From positions 77,936,713 through 78,000,712 of the forward strand of contig NC_092628.1 of assembly GCF_039555335.1 (NCBI RefSeq): 64,000 bases of DNA. Direction: 5' to 3'. The notes under the pieces are model-generated. The model was not told the origin of the DNA and did not search any database. It worked only from the letters and a program-made list of their open reading frames with translations. The first letter of the stretch is position 1, and every line of letters starts with the position of its first letter. This document shows positions 12,889 through 26,223 of this stretch, in pieces. The position numbers and the translations under genes were made by a program. The stretch comes from Amphiura filiformis. Taxonomy: Eukaryota; Echinodermata; Ophiuroidea; Amphilepidida; Amphiuridae.

Positions 12889-15800
12889 ATGGCATTGCCT
12901 ACATTGCCTTCTTACTGGACATCCCGTTATAAGAACATAACAGAACGATCCATGGTGCAAAGACGGCAAAATGAAGAGGATTTCAGAGAGAAGTGGGGAG
13001 CAAATGCACAATACTTCCAGAAATCAGAAGTGAGAGCTACAAAGCAAAATGCATGGTCATCAGATCAGTCTTTTCATGACAGGTTAGTAGTGCGAGTCTG
13101 TGAGACAGACCGGACAACAAAGACTATGAGGTTTATTGAGGCTGCAAGATATATCAACATGAGGAATTGGTGGGTAGGGATTGGTGGTGTAGCCAAGATT
13201 TTCCAGTGGGACAAGGGAGGGAATGTAATTGTCAATGTGTGCAAATTGTGACAAAACTGGTCAAACTAGGCCTACATTTTACAGGAGAGGAGAGAAGATG
13301 CCCCACAGGGGGCAGCTCCCCTTGGCTACACCATGCACTAGCTGAGATACTGGTATGGGGTCAGTTGTAACTCATGCATTTTGTGAAGATCAGAGATTTC
13401 AGCGCAGTTGAAGCTATTTTTATATTTTGTTGGAAGTCCATTAAAACACATTTCATTCACAGCATCTGCTTGCTCCATAGCAAATACATACAAAACATAA
13501 TTAAGAGCGGCTTAGATATTGAGAGCTATGGAATGTTTCACAATACTTTGGAGATCATATTTTTTCAAACAAAAGTCTTAACTTCCCTGATATAAGCGAG
13601 TAATTGAAAGTTGAAGTGAGGGATTTTGTGTACACTTTCTATGGCATGTGCAGTTCTACTGTGGTACTGCAGAGCATGATGGGATACACCTATCTGCTGC
13701 TGTGCTGTGCATATCATTAGACATTATTGCCTTATTGATCAAGGAGGCCCTAAACAAGAAATGAGACTGAACTGAACATTCCTTGAACAATTTCTTGCCA
13801 AACTGTAGTACTTACCACTAACAAGGAGTGAATGTTTATGTTCTATGACAGGTATACTACCTTCACTAAGGTAAATCAATTTGACCTAAATGAGTGGCAA
13901 AAGTTCATGTCAATATTGTCATAAGATAAGTGTCCTTGGACTTAAAGTCAATGTGTGTTTTCTTCACAGTATGGATGCTTACAAGATGAGGAATCAAAAA
14001 GAAAGGAAAGCAATGCAGTTGAAACAAAGACAAGACAAGTTACAACAGCTACTACAAGAGGAACGAGAGATGTATGAAGCTGAGCTGAAAGGTTTATCTT
14101 TTGATAACTACAGTAGAATGGAATCCATGAAAGATAGAAGTGAAGAGTTAAAAACAAGCAGAGAATCATCTAGGAAAAAGGTAACAATGGAATACCGTAT
14201 TTTGTCAAATAGTTGCCCCCCCCCCCCCTCAAATAAACGCCCCCACCACTTTTTTCAACCAAGATGTTTCAAAAATGCCGATATTTCCATGCTATCTTGT
14301 GTAGTAAGCTTACCAAGTTAGCACATGGTCCATAATAAGCGTCAATAATTGGCAAAAATCTGGATCAGAAACCCGGAAGTGAGCCAGAAGTCAGTGTTTC
14401 TAGTTCATAGTTCGTCATTTTAGCGTGTGTTTTTAGTTTACCTAATGATTTTAACGGGAATTATGGTTCTAAAATTGACCTTGAATAAACGTCCCCCTTG
14501 GGAAAATGTAATTCCCCCGGGGGCGTTTATTTGACGAAATACGGTATAAGAATAGATTGAATCGTCTCACCGCATGATATGGAAATATGATGTGATGTGA
14601 TGTGATCTGTGAAAACCCTACACATGACAAATTATCCTATTTTGTTTTATAAAGATAATAACTTAAAACTCTTTTAAATATTTCTCTTTTTTCAATCCTT
14701 CTTTGCTCATAACTTTTGATGTTGAAGTCACAGGTAAAAAAATGAAAACATTTTTAAAAAGAGTTCTAAATTTCCATGTTTTTTTGTCTACAAAACTCAA
14801 GAATAAATAAAAATTCCTTTAAAAAAGGAATGGGCGCCCAACTGTTTGGATACTTTTTTTCTCTTTAAAACAATAATGTAATATTAGCATAGAAAGAAGT
14901 CCATTAATTTTGTATTTTAAACAAAGAATATCGCACAACATTTTATCCCGAACATATCAGAAAACAATAATAAAATCAAATCCAAGCAAATTGTGGTTTA
15001 TTTCTAAGCTGGGCATACTTTTAAGCAAAACAGTTGCGAAGTAAATCTAGCAAGACCGAAATTAGGCGCTCTTTGCAAAGTCAAGCCAAACAAGAGAAAT
15101 GTGTCTGATTGGGGAAGGTGTTCTGACAATCCAAATATAAACTTAGTCCACCTCAAATGACCTGTAACAATTTGTGATTGACATTACTTAATTCACCTCG
15201 GATGACTTTGATCTGACATTCAACTTTTTCGTTCTTACACCAATCATATCCATAACAATTTAACTCTTACAACTTCCTGTCAACTCTCTAATTTAAAACT
15301 CTAAATTTCTGTCTGTTTGCCTTTTCTGTCTACAGTTTGTTACAATTATTATGATAAGCAAACATTGCTGGGTAGATAACAGGATTTAGTTATTTACTTA
15401 ATCCAATCATGGAGGTAGTATAGCTACAACCTTGGCGAAAAATGTTGCCACACCTGAAGCGTTAATTGGCCAACATCCTTCCCGCTCCCCTATTGCAATG
15501 TTGATTTGGACAAAATCGTCATCATTTCTACATTACAGTCTCCCAACATTGGAAAATGGGGGGGGGGAAGGGGCAAGAGTAATCCGAATGTGCATTTGAA
15601 ACTATTATACAAAATAGTACGGAACTATCCCATATTTAGCTCCGATTGCGTGCTTTTAACACCAGAACGTGCTGGTGTGGCCCTGGTGTGGGAACGAATT
15701 TCCGCCAGAGTTGTAGTAGGCTTACTACCTCCATGATCCAATCATGGCAATAACGTCAATTTTGGTCTTCAGTGTTTTAAAATACAACAATGTAGAACAT

Positions 15801-18800
15801 GTATAATTAATATGCCGTGTTGTTTGCATACAGTTTTCCGCCCAATTGTGCCACCATATTGCAACTTTGGCAATAACCGCTATATAGATTCTATGGTAAT
15901 TAGCAAACAAAAGCCATCAGTAGAGTCCTCGTTTATAATTGATCTTATCACTATGGACCACAATAGTCTCATCCCAATGGCATAGTCCAATAACCTCAAT
16001 TACATAATCATATAGTGCAAAATTTGACCTCAAGTTGCAGAGTATGAGTTTGTGTACCCAAATTTTCAAAGGATGAAAGTAGGCCTACAAATGTATTAGG
16101 GCTTAAGAACTGTTCCCATGATAGATGAGCATGTTGTGGATCCTAGTGTATGGTCAAATGTCACCGTCTATCGGGTTTCTAAGGCACACGGTAAACTGGT
16201 TGAACCCATACAAAGGTCAGGATTTATTTGGTGTTTTTATAAATCCTAATTTTGTATTTTAAACAAAGAATATCGCTCACCATTTTATCCTGTGCATATC
16301 AGAAAACAATAATAAAATAAAATCCAAGCAAATTGTGGTTTTATTTCTGAGCTGGGCATAATTTTAGCAAAACAATTGCGAAGTCAATCTAGCAAGAGTG
16401 AAATTAGAAGCTTTTCACAAAGAATCACAAAGTCATGCCTATATTTTGGCGCCTCCGTAGAGGGCGCCAAAAATGTCACCATGTAAAGGGTTTTCACAGA
16501 TCACATTAGAAATGTATAATTAGTTCACAAAGTACACTTCCGTTGAAGCACTCTGTTTCTGAGACGTCTACAGTCCAACTTTTCCAGAGAACCATAAATG
16601 CAGGTCAGTCTTAATGCTAACCACAAACCAAAAGTTTACCCTTAAAATCTCTGAAATAATCCCAAATTATATGTAATGATAAGATATAGAGTAACTTTTC
16701 TATGGAAAAGCATTTTATATTACAAAATTGATACCAGCAAAGATGATTACATTTAGCCTCTGGGAGAGTGGTCAATTTGCTTTAGAACCTAATGTGGATA
16801 TTTTTGTTTCGATTTTGTTCTCTAGATTGCTGATGACAAATTGTATGAACATTGGAAACGTAATAATCCCGACCTGAAAAAGGTAAGCGATGAGCAAGGG
16901 AGGAGGGGAAGTTCAAGTATGAAATATCAATAAAACACACTTGAAAGATGATTCATTCAGCAGGAGATTAAAGTGTTATAACATCACAGATTACTGCAGT
17001 CTTTAGTAGTATAACATGTTTAAACAATTTCACTTTTATAAGCAAATTAAACATCTGAAAAAGAAATCCTTGAAAGTAAGCAAATGCTGAGTGTTTCTAT
17101 CACAGGTTAGTCCTTGACTACTTGTGTGATTTTTCTGCTACTGGTCATTAAGAAGTTTTCCACATTTATATACTGTTATGCTTGTATGATTTGTCTTATC
17201 TAGATGTATTCTTTCTTTCTAAAAGACAATCTGCATGTAAATGGGTACAGTATGTTGAATTTGAACAACAGAACCCATATAAAATGAAGCCCATCTTCAG
17301 GGGAAAATAAGTGATGTTGTAATAGAGTTGTTCCCTTCTTGATCCTTAACCATGTTTTTTCTATCAATATGCATTTACATTTCTCTTTGAATAGTTAATA
17401 GGACTGCTATAATGTCATGAAACATATGTGAATAATATTCTAGACTTGTGCAACAAAATCTGACATTCAATACATTTATTATATGTTATTTACATTTCTC
17501 TTTTAAAAATTGTAATGCACCTTGATTTTGTCTTGGCTGTAAACATCTGTCAACTGCTATAAAGCAAAACCTTTGATTTGTCTCAAGATGAGAATTTGTG
17601 ATGCCAGATAATTGTTTTCCTCTGATGATCATTGTAAATGTTCCTTCACACAGATAGAACGTGAGCACCATGAAAAGCATGTAATCAAAGGTTGGGGTAA
17701 ACAAGTGGAAGAACAGGAAGAGAGACTAGCATCATCAAGAGAAGAACAACGAAGATATGAAGCCCAGATGGAATTGGAAAGACAAGCAGCATTAGAGAAA
17801 GAACGGTTGGAACAAGAAGCAAAATTAGAGGAAGAAAAGGAACTTGCAGGGCAACTCAAAGACCAAGTTAAAGAACTAAAATCCAGAGAAGCAGAGGTAA
17901 GAATGTCATATTTTTGTTAAAGAAAATAAACAAATGATGACTGTCTTTACTTGTTTCTTCTTGAGTTAACGGGACATGGTCCAATATTGTCATGTTATGG
18001 TGTCTAACTTACATTGAGGCTGTAACCATTGAAACATTATGTTTCCAAATTTTGAGTTGCATTGCTCCAGCGGTTTTGATATGAGGAGCAAAAATGTGAA
18101 TAACAATGCCCCATAGGATAGCTCATACGCTTCTGATGTGGTTACCACAATTCACCATGTTTTTGTTTACCATGTTTTTTGTTAGGAATGGACATACTTT
18201 GATTTTTCTGGACATTTAGTTTAAAGGTTTCATTTGAAACAAATTTTGAAAAACACTCTAATTTTAGTGTCTTATTTTGTATCCTATTTTATATCTATGG
18301 TGCTCACTAAGTAGAGGAAAAGGATCGGAAAAAACATTGGTGTGAAAGTGAATGAAAGCAAAATAATATCTGTTAATCTGTATTGATCTTTGTTTTAATA
18401 GGCAGAGAGGTTAAAGCATGAACAAGATTCCCTTCAACAGCAGGAATGGGAAATTGGGAAGCTTGAGGAAGAAAGAAAGGAGTTGGAGACACACAGGAAG
18501 AGGTCTGAATTAGGCAGAGTCTTGAAAAGACAGTACAAAGCTCAGCTAAGACGGAAAGCCCAGCAGGTCCAAGAAGCTCTGGTAGGTTTTGTTAGTGTAC
18601 TCAATCCCAATAAACCATAAATACATGTATGTGATTGTTTGAATATGGGTCTAGCAACAAAACTATTAAACACCAAAATATTGGATGATTGGACCATTCC
18701 ATTTAAAATCCACACTACCCCTGTGAAAGATTTTGGACATGGAATGAGCATAACCAACTATTTTTGAAACTCACCCTGCTCCCTCTGTGGAAGATTCAGG

Positions 18801-21800
18801 TTGAATCTTTTTCAGAGGGCGTATGAAATCAAATAGAGCTGCCTATTTGATGTGCTAATTCCATTTGAAATTCATACTCCCCCTGTGGAAGATATTTCCA
18901 AAATCTTCCACAGGGGTAGTGTGGATTTTAAATGGATCAGCCCATTGTTTTATTTAAATTACAATGTGAAAATGCCTGCACACCTTGGTGGGAAAAACTT
19001 TTTAGATAAATTTGTTTTAAATTGCACATGTCATTAGAAATAATTATTATAACATCTTTTTGTTAATGTTATTGTTATTGTTGTTGTGGTTGTTGTTATT
19101 GTTTGTTGTTGTTGTTGTTACTGCTTGATATAAAATCAATTCCATGTAATACAGCTGGTTCTATAATCATACTGTGATCAAACAGGACATTTCATCTAGC
19201 AGTTCTGTTTGTAAAATGGTAGAGAAAAAGCTGATTCTGGGTAAAAGACAATGTCGACCACATACAATCTAGCAGTTCCAGGGTTGTAGCTAGACCAAGT
19301 TGAGTGCCGACTAATTTTACTATCAAATTAGAGTGCTGGCTCGGGGCACAATCTTTTTAGCGAACATGAGGGATCGGGGAATAGGAAAGGGGGTATACCC
19401 AAAAAATGTTTTGGTTTTTTACTCTTTTTATGATGAATAAATCACTGGGGGGGAAAAATTACAACCCTGAGCAATTCTGTTTGTAAAATGGTAGAGGAAA
19501 AGCTGATTCTGGGTAAAATACAATGTCGATCACATACAATATATACAAATTTAAGCGAAACTATGGATATAAATAATAATTTTAATGAAAAATTAAATTT
19601 CTGAACCGTTAGATTTACCAACAATTAAGCTGTTTTATCGGAGGAAATATGGACTTTTCAGGTGCACCTGATAAGCTAACAATTTCCTATATATGTTTTA
19701 ATTTATCTGCATACATATAGGAGCTGGATCGTAAGATTTTAGAATCCTTAGCAGAGAAAGAGGAAGTAGACAAAGCAGTACAGACAGCCAGACAAGATCA
19801 GGCCAAAGCTGATGCTGCCTGGATGAAACAAGTGGTAGAGGAGCAAATTAAATTGGAGAAGGCTAGGGAAGCTGAATTGGATATGCTTTATCAGTAAGTA
19901 CTACTGACTTGATATGTTTTTAAGGGATTCAATCGTGTTACACATTTGTTCATCAGAAATTAAAAACACTGGACCAATACACGTCACATTTTTATATCGT
20001 GAGGGCAGGCTTATCTGCCCGAGTAGTATAAAAATATGCAGATGGTCACGCATCTGGTGCATCATTGTTAGTAATTTCTGATGAACCACTTTGTAACATA
20101 GATAACCCCTTTCAACAACAAAATCAAGCTCAAAATATGTCTAATTCACATGATTATTTCATGAGGAATGATTTCAGTTAGTCATTGCTACTCAACATCA
20201 GGCATTCGAGAAGATCGATTTGGTTAAGTTTATTTCTCTATTGATCAGTGATAAAACTACAGAATAAAACAGCAATGTTTAGCCCAGTTCCTTTAAAGTA
20301 ATGAATTCAACATGTACGTACACCAGTTCCAGTCATGATGAATCTACACCTAACGCCTATGTGCCCTTCCATTAACTTGTCTTTTGTGTATATGCCACTA
20401 TAAAGGTGTAGGTTCATCACCATTTTTACAATGTTTGGCTCCTATAGGAAGAGTTTTAAATTTTTTTAGATTTTTCACAATACCCTCAAAACAACCGATA
20501 CAGTCATTAACCTCTAAACATTTGGAACCTTAATCATTTTCTCTTAACAGAGATGAAGCTGCTAGACAATGGCAAAAACGTGAAGCAGAGTGGGAAAGGG
20601 AACGGCTAGCAAGAGAAAGACTTATGTCTGAGGTATGTATGTAACTTAAATCTTACTATAAATAGTGAAATGTTGTATGTATGTATGTGTGTCTATGTTG
20701 GAGGGCTGATCTAAAGACCTAATGGCCCTGAATGCTGATAAGATAAATCATTTCATCATTCCTTAACCAATTCAAAGGCAAATTATTTTATTTGAGCTTA
20801 CATTGTGGCGTATTATTCTACATGCTATATTTGCCTGTACTTTTAAGAAGTTAATTTCACCTTGTTTTTCAATGGTTAACTAGGTCTTACAAGGTCGGCA
20901 CTATCAGATCCAGAAACGTATGGAATCAAACAGATTACGGCAGGAAGAATCTTTACAGAGAAGAGAAGAATTACTTAGAGAACTTGAGGTTGTACAGCAA
21001 ATGACAGCTAGAGACAAAGTAGAAGAAGAGAGGAGAAAACAGGAAACAAAGAGAGAATTTGAAGCTCAGGTTTGTAGAATGGCAAAGTATGAGACCATGT
21101 TACATCATAGCCGTTCTCATTTTATGCTTCAGTCCATCTAAAATTTTTGTTTGAACAAAATGTGATATGATGATGATGATGATCTGATGCACTTATTGTC
21201 CTAATATCTAGAAGTTTTAATTGAAATATTGGCAAAAATAGGTAGCAAAAACGTTAGGAAATATTTTAAATGGGGCATCATGAAATTTCATAATATCACA
21301 AAAGTATGTTATCAATATAATTTTAGTATTATGGGTTATTGTGATTTTTGAAATATTCCTATACAATTGAACAATGAGATTGCAATATTATGATAACTCA
21401 ATTTTAATGATTGCAGACTTATTCGAAGAAAATCTGATTGTAGAACAAAGGTATACATGTACAGGTATACCAAAAAATTATGGTCTGAGCCTAAATGGCA
21501 TCACCTAAGCTTGATCTATATTTTAACAACCATGAGCTGCTTGCTTATAAAAATAAAATAAAAATATAAATGAACTACATTGTGTAAAATGAAAATATAT
21601 ATGTTTTGCTTGTGTTTCTCATTAGATGACAGAAAGAAAAGAGCGTGTGGCGTCAGCACGGAAATTAAATCAGCAGGAATTAGAAGCAGAAGCAGCTGCA
21701 GAAAGAGAATATGAAGAATTATTACGACAAGAAGCTTCCAGAATGTCATTAGATGATTTTGAACCAAAGGTGAGGATTACTTGTATGAATTTTGCTCTAA

Positions 21801-22529
21801 GAAATAACTGGAATTTGAAAAACATTTAGTATAATAGCTTATACTTTGACTACGATAGATACTTGGTCTATGGTCTATTTATCTACCTCCAGTCAGCGGC
21901 ACTAGCTTTGAAGTTCTGCGTTAGCTTATCGTTACTTGGTGCTTGTACTTTTACATGTGCGAATAAAGTAGCACATGAGCACACTCAACAAACAATGCTA
22001 AGCCAATGCAGCACATAATGTGCTTCAAAAAAGTTAGTGCTGCTGACTGGAGGTAGTGATATAGATTATGAAAAATAATATTGGCTCAGCAGAGAGCATA
22101 GTATGCAAGATTTGATTGTCATTAAAAACTTGAGTATGACTGAAGACCAAGTGTGAAATTTTAGTTTAATGTGCATTATTCTGGTCCAAACAATGTTTCT
22201 GAATTTTGCATTCTCTACCCATATATATAAATAACTATTCACGCTAAAAATGCTAGGATGTGTTTACTTCTGTCCATGATTGCCGGTGTTTATACCTGTG
22301 TGGGGTGGGTGGGTGTGTGTGGTTTCTCATAGTAGTTGTCAATTCTGATCCACTGTTTTGATTTTGCTTTAATGTACTTCACAGTAAAAAGACATTCCCT
22401 TTCAAAGTTATTTTGCTTATAGCATATTTACCAATTGTTCATTGCCATTATCAATGCATTGATGATTTTGTTTCTTTATGATTTTGCTTTCAGTCATATC
22501 CAAGGAGCAGGAAAAGTGCCTGGGACTAA
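12889..22529 (+). CDS. TCHP: Trichoplein (keratin filament-binding protein), complete, 10 coding exons
   Basis: Exons are 12889-13082, 13970-14180, 16826-16882, 17654-17896, 18402-18581, 19721-19893, 20551-20632, 20884-21069, 21626-21769 and 22494-22529 (TAA). Junctions are GT-AG, phases agree, and the protein is 501 residues against 498 in human. Trichoplein is a coiled-coil protein of centriolar subdistal appendages, desmosomes and keratin filaments. In vertebrates it activates Aurora A and restrains ciliogenesis. Diagnostic matches: the N-terminus MALPTLPSYW, the YEHWK.NNP box of exon 3 (about residue 142), long Glu/Arg/Lys-rich heptads across exons 4-9, LGR.L..QY.AQL in exon 5 and REAEWERER in exon 7, and a C-terminal ..KS.Y/P..K.AW ending. 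The start is the first ATG and matches the family. An acceptor-like site at 12814-12815 suggests that the 5' UTR is also spliced. AATAAA at about 23175 and 25909 are possible poly(A) signals. Confidence 0.95.
13184..13335. repeat. Short TIR repeat in TCHP intron 1
   Basis: GGTGTAGCCAAG at the left is mirrored by CTTGGCTACACC at the right, about 150 bp apart, just 100 bp after exon 1. It is a MITE-like unit with no coding content. Confidence 0.5.
14193..14546. mobile_element. Non-autonomous TIR element (TACCGTATTT family), copy 1
   Basis: It starts TACCGTATTTTGTCAAATA and ends in the inverse TATTTGACGAAATACGGTA, and both subterminal regions carry (A)ATAAACG.CCCC. The interior is shared with 23420-23930. 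It begins only 12 bp after the exon 2 splice donor of TCHP, so it must be tolerated by splicing. Confidence 0.85.
14914..15080. repeat. Interspersed repeat, copy 1 of a pair in TCHP intron 2
   Basis: About 165 bp from TTGTATTTTAAACAAAGAAT to the GAAATTAG phrase recurs in direct orientation at 16247-16415 with about 90% identity. Both are in the same intron, 1.3 kb apart. The class is unknown. Confidence 0.75.
15408..15735. mobile_element. Small TIR transposon with flanking ATCCAAT duplication
   Basis: CATGGAGGTAGTA at the left end is mirrored as TACTACCTCCATG at the right. ATCCAAT (15401-15407) is repeated directly after the element (15736-15742), which is good evidence of a transposition event. 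There is no transposase frame. It lies in TCHP intron 2. Confidence 0.8.
16247..16415. repeat. Interspersed repeat, copy 2 of a pair in TCHP intron 2
   Basis: Direct repeat of 14914-15080 with scattered substitutions. See that entry. Confidence 0.75.
18690..18945. repeat. Cluster of CCCCTGTGGAAGAT inverted repeats
   Basis: Several copies, in both orientations, of a phrase joining CCATTT(A/G)AAAT(C)CACACT to CCCCTGTGGAAGAT. The same phrase family recurs near 24245-24360 and 26250-26410. It looks like a foldback repeat family lodged in TCHP intron 5 and downstream of the gene. Confidence 0.6.
19935..20099. repeat. MITE-like inverted repeat in TCHP intron 6
   Basis: GTTCATCAGAAATTA (19948-19962) is mirrored as TAATTTCTGATGAAC (20072-20086), and the pairing extends outward through GTTACA. 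The unit is about 165 bp with no coding content. Confidence 0.65.
21883..22056. repeat. MITE-like inverted repeat in TCHP intron 9
   Basis: The left end CTACCTCCAGTCAGC is mirrored as GCTGACTGGAGGTAG at the right, with GCACTA/TAGTGC continuing inward. The unit is about 174 bp. The CTACCTCC terminus recalls the element at 15408-15735, so the two may be related. Confidence 0.65.
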
Positions 22530-23419
22530 AGAATGTTGTGCAGTAAAATGATTGCCATTGTGCATACAACTAGGATGGAGCCTAATGTGCCTCTGATTTA
22601 GCCTAATGTGCCTCTGATGTAGCTGAGGTTTTCCCTGTCACAACCTCTATTTTTATAGAACATACACACCAAAGATATTATTGATGTTTCAGTTCCTCGG
22701 ACTCCCACCGATAATCCATGTATGTAGTGCACTTCTCCAGATTCAAGAATAATACAGGACTAATTACCTTTTAATAATTTTTTTAAAAATTTTATGTTAC
22801 AATGATATTTAAAAAAGATAATTAATTTATGTATTTTTCTGACATCAGTAGTAGTACATGTTCAGCAGTTGCAGTGTAATGAGCATCTCAAAGTTGAATA
22901 TTTGTATGTAACCAATACCAATTAGCTTGTTTAGAATAATCATGAAAACTATGGTAATATAATCAGACAAGAATACCAACATGTGACAGTAGTATCGATG
23001 TATATTGCTTTACCCCATAAACTATTCCCAAGTGTCCACGTAAGTCCAGTGGAGTGTGATCAATGCTAGACACAGGAAAGATTATTCAAATTGGCATTTT
23101 GCAATGAACCCATGCTTATATGTAGTATTACTTTCCAAAAACCTTGAAGTCATGGGTGAAGTACAGCTGGCTGTAATAAATGGTATTCAATAACATTGAA
23201 ACTGATATTAACGAAATTGTATATTATTATTAATCTCACACTGAACATGTGTAATAATCATGAAATGAATACAAAGGTTAAGTTTCATGTATAAGCTTTT
23301 GTGACAGTAATTTGTTTCATGTTACATTACATGAATATCCGCAGGATTTCTAGATAGTAAAATCAACCAGGTAGCCATCCATTTTTAGATTTGTTTTAGA
23401 TTATATATCTAAATGTACA

Positions 23420-23930
23420 TACCGTATTTCGTCAAATAGTCGCCCCTCCCCCTCAAATAAACGCCCCGCCACTTTTTTCAACCAAGATGTTTCAAAAATG
23501 CTGATATTTCTATGCTATCTTGTGTAGTAAGCTTACCAAGTTGCACACATGGTCAGGGGCGGATCCAGGAATTTTCAATAGAGGGGGCGCCGAGCCACCA
23601 CCGCCGCTGCTGCGGCTCGGCGCCCACACAAAGTCAGGCGCCGCTCTGCAAAAATACACAGAGTCAGGCGCCGATCTGCAAAAAATAGAGGCGCGCAGTG
23701 CGCGCCTCTAAATCCGCCACTGATGGTCGATAATAGCGTCGCTTTTTGGCTGGATTGGAAACCCGGAAGTGAACCAGAAGTCAGTGTTTCTAGTTCATAG
23801 TTCGTCATTATAGCGTGAGTTTTAAGTTTACTTAATGATTTTAACGGGAATTATCGTTCTAAAATTGACCTTGAATAAACGCCCCGTTTGAAAATGTAAC
23901 GCCCGAGGCGTTTATTTGACAAATACGGTA
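23420..23930. mobile_element. Non-autonomous TIR element (TACCGTATTT family), copy 2, interrupted
   Basis: It has the same ends and interior as 14193-14546, but is about 160 bp longer because a second element is inserted at 23554-23722. It lies downstream of the TCHP stop codon. Confidence 0.85.
23554..23722. mobile_element. Nested hAT-like MITE
   Basis: Its ends are inverse: CAGGGGCGGATC at the left and AAATCCGCCACTG at the right. ATGGT flanks it on both sides (23549-23553 and 23723-23727). The uninterrupted relative at 14193-14546 shows a single ATGGTC at the same point, so this is an insertion. The GC-rich core repeats GAGTCAGGCGCCG..CTGCAAAAA. Confidence 0.75.
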
Positions 23931-23999
23931 TTGTAGGGTTTGTCTTCTGTTTCAATGCTATCAGATATTGTTAAATAATGCTCTTTAGGCTGTGATCAC

Positions 24000-24130
24000 A
24001 TAGAAGTATACTGTATACGTTATTCCCCTTTACGCTCATTCGATCAGGCTGAGTTCACATAGTATACTCCTATGTGAACTCGGCCTGATCGAATGAGCGA
24101 ATACCGTATACCACATATAGTATACTTCTA
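24000..24130. repeat. Palindrome with GTATAC arms
   Basis: CGCTCATTCGATCAGGC..GAGTTCACATAG is followed within 20 bp by its reverse complement, with AGTATAC blocks outside. It could form a long hairpin. It is probably a small foldback element. Confidence 0.65.
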
Positions 24131-24960
24131 TTTTTTTTTCAGCCTTAGGCTTGTCTATACATTTGAATGCATGTTGCCACTTCAGCTACATGCATGCATG
24201 ATTCAGAAGGTTACTTGCATATGTAAAGGGTAGAGGAAAATGGGCCATTCCAATTGAAATCCATACACCAGTGAGTTTAGATTTCAAATGGAGTCATCCA
24301 TTTAGGTAACCCCATTTGAAATTCACACTCCCGGGGATGCATGGATTTCAACTCAAATAGCCCAATTTACTCATGAAAATTATTGCCTGATCTTGTTAAC
24401 AATTTCCATTAGATACAAGCTAAAGTAAAAAAATACAGGGTATGTATTTTACTACAATATTATGTTGCTTCTCAAGCTGTTGCAGTGGCATAGCCAGTGG
24501 GGCTACAGACCAGTTGGGTGCATGGGCCATTATTGCAAATTCTGGTGCACTTTTGTCTCAGTTAAGTAATTCTGAAATTTTGTAATTCCAAAGCTACTTA
24601 AGTGGTGGGGGGGGGATTATCCTACCAAATGCAAATAGTTTTCCATTCAAAAAGTTCTTTGAACAAGTCAAACAAAATATATAGCTTGGATACATTTGTT
24701 GCTTCATATACCATAGCACTACTTGTTTACAATGAAGAGTTTATTTTGACGTATTGTATTACGGTACATTGGAGCTCTATTGGGTCAAACTTGTGAATGT
24801 AGCGACAAAACTCAATTTCACACTGGCGCATGTTATGCATTTGCTAGGATAATAATAAGGGAAAAGGTGGTGATGAAAATAACAGGGTAGTAGCAGCCAA
24901 ACAGTGCTAAATTGAACCCTTAATTTAAGCATTATGCAAGAAACAGTATTATTATAGTGT

Positions 24961-25163
24961 GTCTCATCTCAAGTTGAGAGTACCCCATGTTGGATTTGGC
25001 AGTGGCAGATTCAAATCAGTGCATTTACGCTGTTGCGTCGCCAGTGTACAGACAAATAGCCCCACTACATGGATGTATCTGCCCCGCGGATTAGATTAGC
25101 GAACGCTATTCAAATCTGCCACTGTAAAATCCAACATAGCATTACTTTCAACTTGAGACTAGA
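24961..25163. repeat. MITE-like inverted repeat
   Basis: The left arm TCTCAAGTTGAGAG..CATGTTGGATTT..CAGTGGCAGATT is mirrored at the right end. The total is about 200 bp with a non-coding centre. Confidence 0.65.
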
Positions 25164-25394
25164 CATGCTATATAGTGTGTTTGCACACAGGCTCACAGCA
25201 ACATAATCTGAATATCAGAAATACTAAACTCTGTCAAACATCATAGATATATCAGAAATATTGTAATTGATTTCTGTGGTACAGGAGATTTTATGTGTGT
25301 TGCTCAGTTTAAACATGCTGATAGTGATGGTTTTTAATTCAATAACTGCAATTGTTTGTTTCACTAATTTTACTGCAATAAGTGTTTGATACAT

Positions 25395-25738
25395 GAAGAG
25401 CTTGTTTCCAAACCGTGTTAAGTCCACAAACACATGTTTCTGATTTACCTGTGCGATATTGCAATGGGTTGTGATGCTATAGGTATAGTAATTTCAGTTG
25501 GATGCACCATTACAAAGCAAACATTGGATGGATGCACAGTAACAATACTATGTGAGGCATTTGGTTCCCAAATGAGAACAATAGTCTGCATATTGTTAAG
25601 CAGCATTGTTGTGGTAAATAATGGCTTGTTGATGGTACAACTCATGTCAAACTTGTAATTGTGACTGTATCACACAAGTAAATGAGAAACATGCGGTTGT
25701 ATGATACTTAACATGGTTTGGAAACAAGCTCTTTATGT
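25395..25738. mobile_element. Non-autonomous TIR element, about 345 bp
   Basis: AAGAGCTTGTTTCCAAACC at the left is mirrored as GGTTTGGAAACAAGCTCTT at the right. Inner inverted blocks (ACATGTTTCT / GAGAAACATG) continue the pairing. A diverged relative is at 4205-4440. No transposase is encoded. Confidence 0.8.
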
Positions 25739-26223
25739 TAAGTATGGTCATAGAACCTATTGGTAGTATACTGTGTATACAAAATTGATGTATTCAATTG
25801 GCAATAATACTTATGTATAAAATTGATTCATGCATGTAAAGTATGTACTGTATATATTGTATGTTGTACTTTAAAGTGTTCATACCTATCCAATATGAAC
25901 ACTTATGCAATAAAAAGTACTAGTGAATCAGTGTAAAACACAAGCTTTGTGACATGATATTTTAATTGTCCGTGTACACTTTGTGACTTTGTTTTATATT
26001 TCAAACTTGGAAGATTTTTAAATTATTGACTTGGAAGTGGTGTGCAAATAACTTTATTTAAAATGATGATTGAAAATTGGATTCATTTGTGGTAAGAAAG
26101 CCAGCGAATCATGGACACTGACTCTCTCACTCTCTTGTCATCCGAGTCATTCAAGTGTTTGAGTTTCAACCGGCCTTGGTTGAGAGAACTTCTTAAAACT
26201 ATTGAAAAATCTTGGCTGGCAGC

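Noticed and set aside
17619-17640. Hammerhead candidate at a CTGATGA word before TCHP exon 4
   Set aside because: No GAAA core or pairing stems nearby.
19948-20086. Hammerhead candidate around CTGATGA at 20078
   Set aside because: CTGATGA is followed by neither a stem II nor GAAA at the needed place. It is part of a MITE terminal repeat.
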